From Prinia subflava (Eukaryota > Chordata > Aves > Passeriformes > Cisticolidae): 64,000 nucleotides of DNA. The notes under the pieces are model-generated. The model made no database searches. It was not told the DNA's origin and was given only the letters and a program-made list of their open reading frames with translations. The DNA is taken from assembly GCF_021018805.1 (NCBI RefSeq), contig NC_086256.1, positions 14,016,032 through 14,080,031 on the forward strand, read 5' to 3'. This document shows, one piece after another, positions 1-13,760 of the stretch; the first letter of the stretch is position 1, and every line of letters starts with the position of its first letter. Position numbers and translations under genes: made by a program.

Positions 1-3000
1 TGCTGCTGCTGCTCTGCTGCGAGCCCCTGTGCGCCGCCCGGCTCTCCTGCAGGAGCGAGGGCGGGCAGGCGGTGGACTGGTGAGTAGGAACCGTGCAGGG
101 AGAGTGCAGGGCGAGTAAATAGAGGCATCGAGGTTAAACCGCGGGAATGGGTGGGTCACCGAGAAGCAGTGCAAAGGCAATGCTTGGTTCGGCTCTGTTT
201 GCCTGTGAGTCGTGGCTGAACGCTGCGTTTGGAAAACCTAGGATAAGTTATTGAAATCTGCTTTCATTTCCCTGAACCAACCACCGTGCTGCATCGTGAC
301 TAAGGGCAGGATAATGACGGGTTTACACGGCGTTCATGTCTCATGATCAAAGGGAACATAACCCGCGTTGGGGTGCCAGGGCTGCGGTGGCCAGCGGCAG
401 CCCCGGGGGCACGGCCGGGCCGGGCCGGGAAACGCCGAGCGGGGACAGCCCGGCCCTGCCCTGGGCCCGGGGCTTGCCGGCAGCGCCAGGCCCGTCCCCG
501 GCTCTCGGCGCTGAGGGCAGCGGGGCCCAGCCCGCAGGGCTGGCGGCAGCAGAGGGGCCCTGCCCGGGATGCAGCAGGCAGGAGTCGCTCCGTGCCCGGA
601 GCTGCCCTCACGGTACCGCCGGTGCCGCCCCAGAGCCGGCAGCGAGCCCGGCTTCGGGCATTAAATGGTTAATTGGATTAATGCGCTTTCAGGCTGAAAA
701 GAGGCGAAATACAATTGCGTAATATCCAGCCCAGATTTAAAAAGTGTAATGAAGGCTCTTTAAAAAGAGCGCATAAACTTCCTGAAGATAAGTATCAACC
801 AATTTCAAAGGAAAAATGTTTTTCTTGAGAACAACGATTAGTTTGGATACGAGTGCTAAAGAAGTCTGCCCATCCCTTTCCTTGCACACGGAGGTGACTG
901 CCGGGAAGGCTGGCGCTCCTCACACAGGCAGGAGCACAAAGCTGGCTTTGTGGCAACGCTCTCTGTTGGCATAGCATCAAATGTATGAGGGTCTAATCCA
1001 TCCCTGTGACTTGTCACCTTTGCCAAGGCCCTTCTGGATAATTTTCAGGACCCAGACTCTTAGTTGATGTAGCTACCCAGGAACTAAAAGGTATGAGATA
1101 TTTAACTTCTCCCTAAGCTGGAATTATTCCTTGCAGAATGAAGTTTTTTGTGAAAAACAAACAAACACAAACCGCCAAACAAACCTGGGGGTCTGCATAG
1201 GCAAATCCATGTTCCCTTTCACAACTTTAGCAGGTAGGACAGGGGGATTTCCTTTTCAATATGCCCTGATAGAAAGAAGAGAAACTTGCCTGTCTGCTAG
1301 GGCAATCCTGGTTTGTTGAGAAGAAAGAGTCAGCCTTTGGATTCTGGATTTGGTTGCTATGAAGCTGACAAGAGAAGCAGAACTGGAAGTGCTGAGAACA
1401 GCCTCCTCTTAAAACAAAAGATGTCAATGCCCTTTCAGACACACAACACTGCATTGTTTTCAGTTAGCAAGAGGTTTATGTGAGTTCTTGCTTTGCAGGG
1501 GTTTCATCCTGCTGTATTCCATAATTACTCAGTTTTCACACACCCTTCATTTGCACTGAACCAGAGGAATCACTGGCTTTATCTGAGCTGATCCCATCTG
1601 TGCTCCCAGCTGCGCTGGCAGCTCCTCCCCACACGCAGTACCTGGGCGGGCAGAAGTCTCTCCTGTTTTCATTTCACTCGGGATCTCATCCCACAAAGCT
1701 CCCTGCACCTCCCACAGGGGCTGCCAGAGCAAACGCCCGTAGGATCGGCTCTCTGAGGAGGGCAGAGGCTTTCCTTTATTCATCTAAACTCATTGTGTTC
1801 TGTGGGAAGCCTTCCCTGCAAATAAAAGCCAAAACTGCTTTCTGAGAAATGTGAGTCAAGGACTGAAGGCACCATGCACATTGTTTGTCTGGACTTTTTT
1901 TAAGAGTGTGGGGAGGAAGGGAAGAAGTAAAGATGTGATTCTTGCTTGTATGTTGTGTTCAGCCACAAGCAAACAATGTGACAATGCTGATCCGGTCTAA
2001 GCAGATTTGCTTCTTCTTGGTTCTCGGGAAAATAACTCCTATTCTGCTCCCACAAATGCCCAAGTTCTGAGAAATTTACTGTGCTTGAATAGCAGGAAAG
2101 ATTTTATACTACTTTAATTGGTAACACAGCTGGCTTTCTCGAAGGAGCCAAAACTTGTATCCACTGGGAATTGGCAGGCATTTTCCTGATATGCCTACGA
2201 AATGCTAGTCAGTGAGCTACCTGCAAAGGTGGATTTGTCAGATGCAAGGCTGTAAACACTTCCAGAGCATAAATATTTCAGTAGGTTTCAAAGTAATTTG
2301 GGAAGGCTTCGTGTACTAATTCCTGGATCAGCTCTTACTGTAACTACTGCTATTCCTCTCCTTTCCAAATCTTCATTTCAAATCTTTATTTCAAATAAAG
2401 GGATTGTTGTGACTCCTGGTGCATGTATAGGCACAGAGCACTCTCCCCAGCCTAGTTATATAAATCACTTTCTTCTCTGTGATCTGTCATCAGAAATTAT
2501 TTCTCCTGAGATACTTTAAGGAGATCATTCAGTCAGTGGCAATGCAGGTGGATTATCAGGACCACCACTGGTGTGTGTTTTTTTCTGCCTGTACATGTCA
2601 ATTTCCCACGGATTAAATGTTCTTCTCTTGCAAAATGTTTTCCTGCCACATCTTACCTGTGTTTTCAGATGTCTTTTGTGACCAACCTCAGCCTGTAAGT
2701 CAACTGGGCAAGCTTTATTCCTCCTGATACACTTGATGGGTTAAGCACAGGCTGCATTTTTGTTAAATAGTATAGATTGAAAATAATGCCACTCAGTCCT
2801 TACTGTTGACATTAATAGCAAATTACTCAATTACAGCCCTCAGAGAAAGCAGCTGAGTTAATTACATTGTGATTAATCCTGTGGACTTGTACACTGGGAA
2901 AACTTGTTTACTTTATCAGGAAGCTTAGTATGAACTGAGCCATTTACTGACAATATTGAGTACTTTACAGTTTTGAAGAGATTTGTATTCCTGGCTAATG

Positions 3001-6000
3001 GTTTGAAAATTTCCAGTCTGCAACACTTCATCAGAGTGCAAGTCTGTTATGGAAAGTAGGATTTGAACTACATTTTATCACTTTGCTTTATACTTATTTT
3101 ATGGTTGTGATACATGTAAACATAATATAATGCATTTTTTATTTCAATACTAACTTTATCTATTTCATATAAAGCCATATTTATATAATATATAAATTGT
3201 TTGACCTGGGGAAATGTTAGACTGGATTTGGGACTTGAGGTTCTTTACCAGAACCAGGAGCAACAGGGATTTCCTGGACTCAACCAAGGCTGCCTCAGAT
3301 TCTTCAGTGGTACCAACAGCAGTCTGGCCACAGCAACAGGAATGGTGGCAAAAAACCAAAACACAATTGCTCTTCCCTGCTGCAGGTTCGCTCTTTACAA
3401 GTTGCCAAAGCATGCCAAAGGGCAGATTCCCACGCTGGGACTGGAGTACCTGTACATGGATGCCCTGGCCCCGCAGTGGCAGCCCGGGAAATACCTGATC
3501 AACGTGACACAGGGCGCTCTGGGACAAACACTGCAGCAGCTCTATGACACCTATGAGTCCAAGGCAAGTGGCACTGCATTTTTGCCAGTGTGGTGACTTG
3601 ATATTGTATGCAGATGACATGAAAACAGCCAAAATAAGCACATAGGGCCAGGCCTGACTGATGGATCTGCTAAAACACATAGAGGGGAGGAACACCTTGA
3701 CAGCTGGGCAGATTATTTGCAGTTTTGGCTACAATTAGGAATAATTCTGAAACTCCTAATTTCTAGTCAAGCTTTTCATATAGTTAAAATATTGTCCATC
3801 AAAAAAAGTGTTTGTACAGTCTCCCTTTTGCTTCTTTTCTGCAATTCATGTCGAGCAACATCTGAAGCTGTGAATTCAAACCAAGGCCAGTGGTCATTTT
3901 TACAGACACGTGTCCTAAGCCTTCCAGTGGGCATGTGTTTCATACTCTGATTCAAATCAAATCTGGGTTTTCATTGTCCCCCTGAAATCACCATGACTGC
4001 TCCAGCTGTGATATACTGCTTATTGACCTTCTGTTTGGCTCCCATACTCAGACACCTCACATTTGTGTGAAGTGATTGTAAAATATCACAAGATCTCCCT
4101 ATAGTTTTTCCCATCTATGTAGTATTGTTGGGAGTCTGGGTGTGTCTTTGCATTTCTCCTGTGGGTTTGTGGTAGGTGCAATCAATTTGTACATAGAAAA
4201 GACTCCCAGAAGTCACTCAAATGTTGGCAGTTCAGAAAACTATCCTATGCCCAGTCTTACAGTAGCTGCAATAAACTGTTTACAAGCTCATAGCACATTG
4301 GGAGGGGAGGCATGTCCCAACTCCTTTGAAGTTCTCTAATCAGGGGAAATAAGGTGCAGCCATATGCAAATATTTTGCAGAAAAGCTTTAATTGCTTGCC
4401 CTTCATAAGAACAGTTGTCATGTCTATTTTTACTCAGCAAATATTTTTACCAGATCTGATTGCTAAATCAGAGAGAGGCCCAGAAAACAGAGAGTGGAAC
4501 TTCTTTGCAAGCAAGGAGCCATTAAACCCATGTAAACTGGCTTAGCAAGCATCTTCAACCCTTGGGAAAGGGCTACTGCAGTGACTGAGAGAATTTCCAC
4601 TTCATGTCAGCTGAGGCCCTAATGCTGAGTCTTCAGGTTTATTTTACTGTAACAGCTGTGGAGACTGTGTCAGCTGAACTGGGAGCAGGGTTAGGCTCGT
4701 GATGTTCATACAGAGGAATCCTGGATTCTTTCTGCTGTTTCCAGCTAAGTGCCTTCCTTTTACTGAATGTCACGTTTCAGAAATGTGTGTTTCCCTGCAG
4801 GAGAACACCACTGCATATGCCATGTACAACGATGAGGTCCCTAAATCAGACTCCAAAGGGTCGAAATGTGGACACACCAAAGGTACACCAAACTACTGTT
4901 TTCTCCTCTCTAAAGTTGTGGATAGCATCTACTTGTCTGTCTGTTTGTGTATCTGCATATCTAAAATTCCTGCCTAAAGCAAAACTGAAGAGTGATTTGC
5001 ATGGTGTGTGGTTTTTGTAGTTCCCTATGCTGCAGCTTCTGTTTTGGTTTTGCTATGCCTGTGCTGTGTGAAGGATCTTGGGGCTTATGGACTCCTTATT
5101 TCAGAGTTGAATTTAATGCAGATCCTTTTAACACCATCCTGTGCCTAATGACAAAGCAGTACAGGATGTGAAGGGGAAGATGTCCTCAACAGAAACCCCT
5201 CCAAGCTTTCTGGGAAAAGAAACTGCTGCCAAGATCATGGAAGCATTGTAGGATATAGTTACAGAAAATTGAGAGTTTAAAGAAGTCTAAGCTTCAGTGG
5301 AGTTGAAATGTTCCCCTGTGGAAGCAGATGGGGTTTGCCCATCCACACATGAAAATGAGCACATTTTGCAGGGCTGTATGTTCAGGCTGCAGCAATGGGC
5401 ACAGCTCAGGATCCCTGCTCCACCCTGGAGGGGAGAAGCATAGCCTGCCCCTCTGCTGCTTCCCCATGGGGGAGGGACAGTTGGGTCTGGGAAAGAAGGC
5501 ACGGTGGTGACAGAATCTGTTTCCCCTTATCCAGTGAACATTTGAAGTGAAGATGAGTAATGTAGAGAGGGTCACAACCCCTAAATCGACAGAACTCTTG
5601 AAGACAAAATTTGAGCAGAGGAAGGGGGTATGAAAAGATTTTTTTCAAATAACACATGATGACAGTTTGAGTTATGCAGGAAAGAATTGATGCAATTTTA
5701 ATACAATATTAGTGTCTCCTATGGTCTATTAATCCACTCTAGAACAGCTTACTGTAGACATTAACACATTGAAATGTGGTATCTGCAGCAGAAAAACCAA
5801 AGTAGGGCACAGCTGTATTTTCTCAGGATTTTTTTTTCTCCTTAATTCATTTGTAGTGTCTTTTATTTTGACAGGATTTCTGCTCTTGGATAAATCACAA
5901 GGCTTCTGGGTGATTCACAGTGTGCCCCTGTTCCCTCCCATCCCTGAGGATGGTTATGGATATCCATCTACTGGGGAATCCTTTGGACAGACAGCCATCT

Positions 6001-8650
6001 GTATAACCTTCAAATATGATCAGTTCACAAAAATAGGTATGAAAAGCTTCTCTCTGAGAAAGCCTTTGTCTCACCACACCTCTGTGACTGCTTTCCTTGA
6101 GGTTTCACCTCAAAAATTTCTTGTTCTTGACCTTTTTTTGTCACATTGGGAAACCAAGTGGGGCCTGGAAAGAGCATTCTTGGCTTCAGTTGTGTTTATC
6201 CAATGATTTCCTGTGTGAATGTGGGAAATTCACTCTTCCACTCTGTTTTCACCTCCCTGTGGGGACTATCAGGATAATAATAGTCACAAGTGCGTATCAA
6301 GAGCAAACTCAGTCCATGCAAACAAAATGCTTCGGAAATACAAAGTAGGATGATTAATCATTTTTAACAGTAATAGCTCAGTCAGCAGCAGTCATCTGCA
6401 CTTCTAAAAATGTAAGGCAACCATTGCTTGAGCTGGAGTAGTAGCCTTGACTCACCAGAAATATGAAGTATGGAATAAATATCACCTAGAATTTTCCCAG
6501 GTATTTCTTTGCTGCAAAATTTGCCAATACTAAATATATAAAAACCCCAAAACCCAACAAAATATAGCTGCAAGATTCAGAACTATCTGACAGTGATAAC
6601 TGGTACTGGAATCCTGAGAAGGGACTATTGAGAGACATTAGTATTGGCATGTTCCTCAACTCTTTTCACACTGTTTTTTCACTTTTATAGTTACAAACCT
6701 CAAATCATATTAATGAAAGACACATGCTGTGCAAATTGCCAAGCTGGCCAAACCTCAGAGCTATCTAACCCAGGTTCCTGTTTGTGGAAACACATCTATG
6801 CATGTGTTTAGCAGAAGAGGACAAAAAATGAGATGTATATGCTAATGCTTTTCCTGCCTCACCCTCCCAGCTTCTGCTAATCTGTGGTTCAGGGATTTCC
6901 TGAGCCAGAAAGACTGGAATGTTTCTGATGGACTGGTCTTCCATGAACTCACCTAATGGGCTCATTTGTTCCCTTGCTGTTTTTGCTATCCATGGCAAGA
7001 ACTTCTACAGTTGAGCTGTGCATTGTTCAGAAAAGGAGATTTCTTCTGCAAATTCAATCCAGATGCTGAAAGTCAAGTTCTGTTCTCCCTAAAACCAAAC
7101 TAGTCCCTTTGGCAGCTCCTCTGTTTGCATTTGGCTGGCAGCTGTAACTGACTGGAAACTACTCCTGTAAATACAGACAGGTTTGGATTTACCCGTGATG
7201 TCTGAGTGCTCTGTGGCTGCAGAGAGGCTTGAAGATGAGCATGGGTGGAAGTGGCAGTGGACCAAGATCACCAGATAACAGTTCTGCTAGAAATAATGAG
7301 GTGTAAGTGGAAGCCTAAGCCTGCTCCCCAGCCAGTCTTTGTGCTGCAGGGCCAGTCAGAATACAAAGCAATACACAAATTCTTGGTTGCTAAAATAAGA
7401 TACTTTGACACTTAGCTCATCCAGGAGATAGGCTAAATCCACGAAGGATTTAGGTTTTCTGTCCAAGACAGAACTTTGCCCTCTTGATTGCTTTTCTCTA
7501 ACTCATTTTATTCTGCATGTGTTCATTTCTGTGGCTTTTTCTCAGACCAACAAATGCTGAGTTATAATCCAGGAATCTACAGCTGTTCCATCCCTGACAT
7601 CTTCCAAGCTGATCTCCCAAATCTGCAGAAACTCTGTGCAAAGTCCAGGCTGCCCCCAGCCCCCTTGCACCACCTCTCCAAGCTCCAGTCAGCTCATGGG
7701 GAACCCTTTCTCCACTTTGCAAAGTCACACTTGTTCATAGATGGTAAGAGAACCTTTTGGTCTCTCTATAGCACATTCTCAAGTAATTCTTAAAATATGA
7801 ATTAATAAATTATTTAAAAATGCATATTCTCTCTGAGGGGAAAAAAAGGAGTTCAGCTTCAGAAATAAATGTAACAGAGGGCAAAGATGCAAAGATCCTA
7901 TGTTCTCTCAGCCCTACAAGGCAAAAAGCTGTCTGGTCCATCCTAGGGTATTCAACAATTAGATTTTCAGGAAAATTATGTTCCATTATTCAACAGTAAC
8001 AACAAAGAAGAAATAGGGGGTTTGAATCATCGGGGGGTTTTGTTATAGAGAAGACTTGCAATTTTTTTGTCCTTCCCCTTTTTTCCTGCTGTTTGTTTGT
8101 AACGGGTTTTCTATAAGAGGAAAAAGTAGAAATGAACTTCTGAAAAAGGAAAAATAAGGGGAGGGCGCAAAATTCCCTCTGGCTAACTTCATGCATTACA
8201 ATGAAATGAGCACAATTTAGATTATGCTTTTCAGTCTATCCTTAAATGAAGGAACATGAAACACTGATTGCCCACTCCCTATGTTATTCCACAGATATCT
8301 ATGTGGCCTGGATGGCTCAGGAACTGAAGACTGATTTGTTGGCTGAATCCTGGCAGCGTTCTGGTGAAAAACTTTACTCAAATTGCTCTCTTGACTACCA
8401 TGTCTACAACATAAACATAATAGGGATGCCATTGAACTCCACCTTTCACTCCATTAATGATCATTCCAAATGGGCTGTTTCAAGGAAATACAAAGATCAG
8501 TGGACATGCATTGGGGACTTGAACCGTGCTGCTGAGCAAGCTTGGAGAAGTGGTGGGTTCATCTGTACCCAGAACGAGCAGATCTACCAAGCCTTCAGGA
8601 ATTTGATAGTCCACTATGAAAGCTGCACTTCTGCTCCCGGAGAGCTGTAA
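1..8650 (+). CDS. DNASE2B: DNASE2B, deoxyribonuclease II beta (5'-partial, 6 exons)
   Basis: Acid DNase of the DNase II family. The mammalian enzyme (DLAD) degrades nuclear DNA in lens fibre cells. Coding exons: 1-79 (start codon lies before the window), 3386-3563, 4801-4882, 5875-6036, 7546-7743 and 8295-8650 (TAA 8648-8650). Phases agree at all five junctions and give about 350 residues in the window, against about 361 in human, so only the first few codons are missing. Exon 1 encodes a Leu-rich signal-peptide core followed by a Cys-containing mature start. Both phospholipase-D-like HxK motifs are visible: GHTKG at the end of exon 3 and DHSKW in exon 6. Exon 6 also carries the family blocks WTCIGDLNR and GGFICTQN. 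Intron 2 (3564-4800) starts with GC, not GT. Identification is secure from family-wide motifs and from the RPF1/GNG5 neighbourhood; orthology to DNASE2B rather than DNASE2 rests mainly on synteny. Confidence 0.93.
80..3385. other. DNASE2B intron 1
   Basis: Intron of 3.3 kb with GT donor at 80-81 and AG acceptor at 3384-3385. It contains a GC- and CpG-rich patch at about 370-660, and a segment near 2810-2885 rich in TAAT-type homeodomain core sites. I recognise no exon or transposon; the long reading frames in the GC-rich patch occur on both strands and look incidental. Confidence 0.7.
370..660. promoter_or_regulatory. CpG-rich patch in DNASE2B intron 1
   Basis: About 290 bp of high GC content with frequent CpG, just downstream of the GC-rich first exon and in contrast to the AT-rich remainder of the intron. 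It may be the 3' shoulder of a CpG island covering the DNASE2B promoter, which lies mostly before the window. No specific site is assigned. Confidence 0.45.
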
Positions 8651-9360
8651 CCAACCATTCCTCCCAACTAGCACAGCCCCTGTTACATGGGAAGTGTAGG
8701 AAATGTCTCCTTTGATCTGTGTTTTCACTCTGAAAGCAGCCCTGTGAGTTTCCAGGTGTGCTAGGCCATGCCCTTGTTAGCTGTAGGAGCAGGTGGTGTG
8801 CAGGTGAAGGGCAGCTGTTTTCCTGCGTGTGGGGCCCTCAGGGGATGCGTGCTGGGCCCTGCTCTTCTCCCCTGGCTCCTCTCACCATCCCTGCTGGGAT
8901 GGAATGGGACAGGAGGGACACTGCTGCACGGGGCTGCCCCAAAGCACATCCCTGTGAACGCCTGCACGGGCATCCCTGCGCTCCCGGGGACGTGGGCTGG
9001 ACGTGGGACCACAGAAACCTCTCGTGAGCTGGGCTGGCAGGACTGGGCAGGTAGCATGGGCTAAGTACCCCCACATACTTCAAAACTGCCCTGGATTTCT
9101 GGCACTGTTGAGATAAATCCCAGCATTTCTGCTCAGCTTGGACTGAATCTCTAAAGAGCTGAGAAAATAAGATCTGGACAGGGAGATGAGTAGATCTCAG
9201 GACAGGAAGGCCTAATTTTTACATGATTCATTTTTAGAGAATTAATGAACTTTAAATCGTCTTTAAATTATCTGTAACCAATAGCTTGGGAATATTTCTA
9301 GTGCTTTTAATCATGTACAGCAATTTTATAACAAATAAACATGTCTAAACTATGAATAAG
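8651..9360 (+). other. DNASE2B 3' UTR and candidate poly(A) signal
   Basis: An AATAAA hexamer at 9334-9339, about 690 nt after the stop codon, is the nearest good poly(A) signal, so the transcript probably ends near 9355. The UTR has a GC-rich stretch at 8760-9070 with meaningless open frames on both strands. Further AATAAA hexamers near 10046 and 11033 could serve longer forms. Confidence 0.5.
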
Positions 9361-12300
9361 CAAAATAAGGAGTAACAGTGGTCTGTTTACATTCTCCCTC
9401 TTCCATCTGTAGTGTTATTTGTGGTTGGTTACAATGTTTTTAGCTGGCAAAAGAAAAATTGAGGCAATTAAGAAAAAATATAAAATATATTTGAAGAAAG
9501 GTGCTATTTAACCTACACTTTCACATTGCAACAAATGTGGCTGTTGATTTTCAGTATCTCCAATCCTAGACTTAGGACCTGAAGTTTGCATGGACTTGCT
9601 ATAAAGACAAAGCTGATTTGCAAAATCCCAATACACTCTTGTGTTCAGATTTCAAAAGTGTATCTGTTTAATATGTTTCTATCTCTTTTTTTCCTGAATT
9701 GCTAATATAAACTCCAGTCTGAAGATCTGGCTGTCCCACTGATATTTCTGTTTTGCTGTGTTCATAGTCAGTACCACTGATCCTCCACGGAAGTAGGTAT
9801 GAAGAAATGCCCCACAACCACAAGAGGTTGCCAAAGATTTCTTTCCCCTTTCACCCTGAATAATCAGCCAAACAACAAAGTGTACAAAGTGTCAAACAAA
9901 TTAATTTCAGAAAACATTTATGCATATTTCTTGAAGAGATAGAAATCATGTATGTGGCCTGCATAATGAAGGGAAATGTACAAGAATAGGTTTCATAATT
10001 AGCCAGTCTGCATCGAAGGTAGCTCATAGCTTGAGTCTCATGGCTCAATAAAAACAGTTTTGTTGCTTAGATATCCTGCAAGAAATTTTTTATTTTATTT
10101 CTCTGCATATGACCCAATAATATTTGATAAATAATTTGTTTGATAATGTTCTTTCTCTGACACCTGTCAAATTGTTTTACATATTTACTTCTTGTTTTGC
10201 TAGCTGTGGTCAAGCAACACTTTTTGTGGCAGTGAAAATTGCCAGTGACAGAGAACACTGTGCCATGGGATGGTGTAGAGCATGCTCAGATAAGCCAAGA
10301 CAAAATTAATCTCTCTTGCCTATCTTTTCATGGCAGACACTAACCTAACCTGCCTGGCTGAGCTCTTGTATTTTGCCCACAGCTTTGTGTAAGTACAGCT
10401 TCAGTGTACAGGACTGGCAAGAAATTCCCCGCTGGAGACGGTGCTGGTGAGCTCACCCTGTGTGTCACAGATCGCCTGGGTCTGTGGCACAGCCTGTATT
10501 TCTGGTAGTATTTTCAATTACTCAGCCACAGCATTTGAGTCACAGGGTTCAATAGCAAAGTCTCTGTCCCATTGGTTGTCAGTGTTGCCAACCTGCTGCT
10601 CCCCAGGCCAGGAGTCACCAGTGCATCACTTGAAATAAGTGCTGATTGCTGTTCTTAATTATTTGATCAATTAATAGCTGTCATAATGTTTTACAAGACC
10701 ACTTAAACATTCCTCTTTCATTATACCCAAGACTGATTGCCTCCATTTTAGCTGTAACTGAGGAAGCGTAAAGAGCAGTGGAAGATGCAGAGAAGCAGCT
10801 GTACCATACAGCACCACAAGCACCTCAGCAGCCTGGCTGTGCACACACTCATTTCAGTAGGGCAGCAATAAAAGGGCTGCAGATCTGGTTCTCTCATTTT
10901 TTGACTGTAAACAGCTTCAATTCGGTTCTGCTTTTGTTGTGTAACTTCTGTATTTGCATATCCTTGTATTTCTGCTACACATGTTATGAAACATGGGCAG
11001 ACTGTTTCCTAAAAGAGACTAATAATCAACAAAATAAACTGTATATATTTTTAAAGGGTTTGTAACTCTAAGACTTTCTTTGAAAACGCAAGACCAAAAG
11101 CCACTTACTCAATCTCATGGGCCCTCACAGCATGCCCTGGGTGAAATGTTTACTTTTTGCCTATTTTTTATATACATTAATAAAGTTTTTAAATTTAAAA
11201 TAATGCTGTTCTATTTTAAGATGGCAAACACTCAAGAAATACCTGCCTGTTGCAGTGATTCTGTGCGGCCTCTGCTGCCCACTGCGCCCCTTTGGAGTGG
11301 ACAGACAGACAGACTTTGGTTCCTGCAAAAGGGGACACGTGGTGTGGCCCCTCTGCAGGTTCAGGGGGACCTGCTCAGCAAAACTGACCCTGCAGAAGGA
11401 CCCAGACCCTGGGCCCTGGCACAGAGAGGGAGGAAAGCTGCTGTCCTGTGTGGAAACCTGGAGTCTCTTCTCTGCTTACAGGTTTGGCTATTCTGACCCT
11501 TGGGCTCTGTTCTGCTTAGACTAAATGAGAGCATTTATTATACATGAAAATTGTTTGCCGAGGGAGTAGGAGAGGCCAAAAGCAAACATTATTAATCCAC
11601 TAAACACTACTGTACTGCAGCCAAGTTTGTCACAAACACAGCAGTAGGGATGGTTGTTTGGTATAAATTGCCTTGTAATCATTTCCACATGCCAAGGCTC
11701 GGTCCCAGCACACCTGACATGATCGTGGGGCATAGGAAATGCAGATGCAGCCTCTCCAAATCCAGTCCCCCCACCCCAGGGCATCTCCTGCCCTCCCCCA
11801 GCCACCCCAGAGCAAAGGCAGAACTCTGCCTCCTTGACACTGCTCAGAAAACCTGGCTGGTTCTTCTGTAAAGCCCTGTATCCCTGAGGATGCTTCCATA
11901 ATGCTGGTAGTGGTATGTCAGTGGGGCAGTGGTTTGGTGTGTGCAGTTTTACACAAAATTAAGAGGTCAAGGGATTAAATTGTAGAAAAAATAAAAATAT
12001 TAAAAAAACTTGAAGGTTTAAAAGTTTAAGCAGTGTGAGTTTAATTCCAGCTGGGCAATTACAATACTGGAAAACAGGCAGAGGCATGGCAGCCTGAGCC
12101 CACTTCACAGGGCAGCCTTTGTGGCAGAATTGCTTCTGGTGTCTCCACAGCAACTGAACATACCCTGAGCTCTCATGATGGGAGTGATGAGCAGTGTGTT
12201 GGAGAATTTCTCAAGGACTCTGGAGCTCCATGCCAGCTGCCTGCCAGCAAGTCAAAGGAAGCTTTGGGAGCAAATTCTCTGAGCTGGGGAACTTCTCCAA

Positions 12301-13479
12301 GGCATGCTAACAGCCCAGTGCTTTGTCCTGTCTCAGGGGTCTGCAGGCATCCTTCTGACTAATGAAATGCTCAATAACATCATTGTGAGAATTTTTTTTA
12401 ATGTATCAAAGCATCCTTGGCATTATTAGCATAGCCACATAATTATCCACAGAGAAACTTACACCCATATGTTAACGCCCATAAATTATTGTGCAGATTT
12501 CTTTTATACCTTTATTTTCAGTTTCTGGGAAGGATACATCGCTGAGTACTTAGTGCAGTAATTGCTTCAGAACATGTAAGCTGCCCTGCAGTAAAATGTT
12601 CAGGAGGCAGAGTGGTGCTGGCAGCATCATCTGAAAGCTCAGTCAGCCAAAGCCTGACTGTGCTCAGGGTGTGATGCAAGAATATGATGCACCTCTTTAA
12701 TTTCACAAGAGTTTCTTAAAAAAATAGGAATTAAAAAATGAGAATGGAGATGAACAAATTTGTGTTAGGCTAAGTGTGAGAAAATACTGTTCGCAGAAGG
12801 GAAAAAATTCTTCATAGTAAAAGGCAGAGAGCCTGATCTGAAATTCCAAGCTAGGATAGCTATATCAGTGTATTCTAGATATCCTGATACCCTGAGTTGC
12901 TAGCCATATGTGTCACATATCTGACACTTTTTTATTTAGACTGGAGATACCAGATTATAGATCTAATCTTCTGAATTGTCTCATAATCGTCACAAATTTG
13001 GCAGGAATGCAGTAAAACAAGTTGTGTTTGAACCAAGAAAGCAGTTGTAGCACTTTTAGATCTTGAATTCAGATAGCATAATATAACTTTTTAATGCAGA
13101 CCCATTGTATGCTTATCTTTATGGTCTTTAAATGATTTATCCCAGTATTGAGAGTATGCTATTCTATGTATATATGATATGTTCATTTTACTAAAACTGT
13201 TAACTATGAAACATTAGGACTTGAAAAATATATCTTGCTTTTTATAAAGAGCTGTGTTACACTTTTACTCAAGTTATTTTAGTAAGTCCTTTAGATTTTA
13301 TTTTTTTTTTTTAATTTGCATTTGCTTAACATTTTTACACAAGTTATCTGCTGACTATTCTGGTTCTCTGTAAGAGGGATAAAAGTAAGGAACATTCTTC
13401 CCCTCCTTTGATCACTTTGCAGCCTGGGAACTGCAAACTGATGTTCAAATATTCAAAGCTTACAGGAGCACAGCGTAGT

Positions 13480-13760
13480 ATTTAATGTTGCATGCTGGAG
13501 TGCTGGCAATTGCTACAAGTGGTTCACTGTAATACAGCAGTTACTAGCATTGCCTCATTTATTAATCAGAAATGCAAATTTCATGTAAATTAGCCAGAGA
13601 ATTGTGCATCATAATACAGTAATCCAAAAATCTGTCTTCACATGTATTAATGCCTGCAAATTAAGGTTATCAATTATAGCACTGCATGGCTTCTCCATTA
13701 CTTTTCTAAAGCTGCCAAAAGCTCACTAAAAGCTGTGTCACCAAGTATTTTCTTTTTGTT
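13480..13760. promoter_or_regulatory. Candidate conserved non-coding element
   Basis: The stretch has the texture of vertebrate non-coding enhancers: unbroken mixed AT-rich sequence with many short homeodomain-like cores and a perfect POU octamer ATGCAAAT at 13572-13579, without repeats or reading frames. This is an impression from composition and motifs; no alignment was available. Confidence 0.25.

Noticed and set aside
3165..3695. 176-codon minus-strand frame
   Set aside because: Antisense shadow of DNASE2B exon 2 and its flanking intron.
8758..9083. Several overlapping frames of 60-98 codons on both strands
   Set aside because: They lie in the GC-rich DNASE2B 3' UTR, have no domain character and occur in competing frames.
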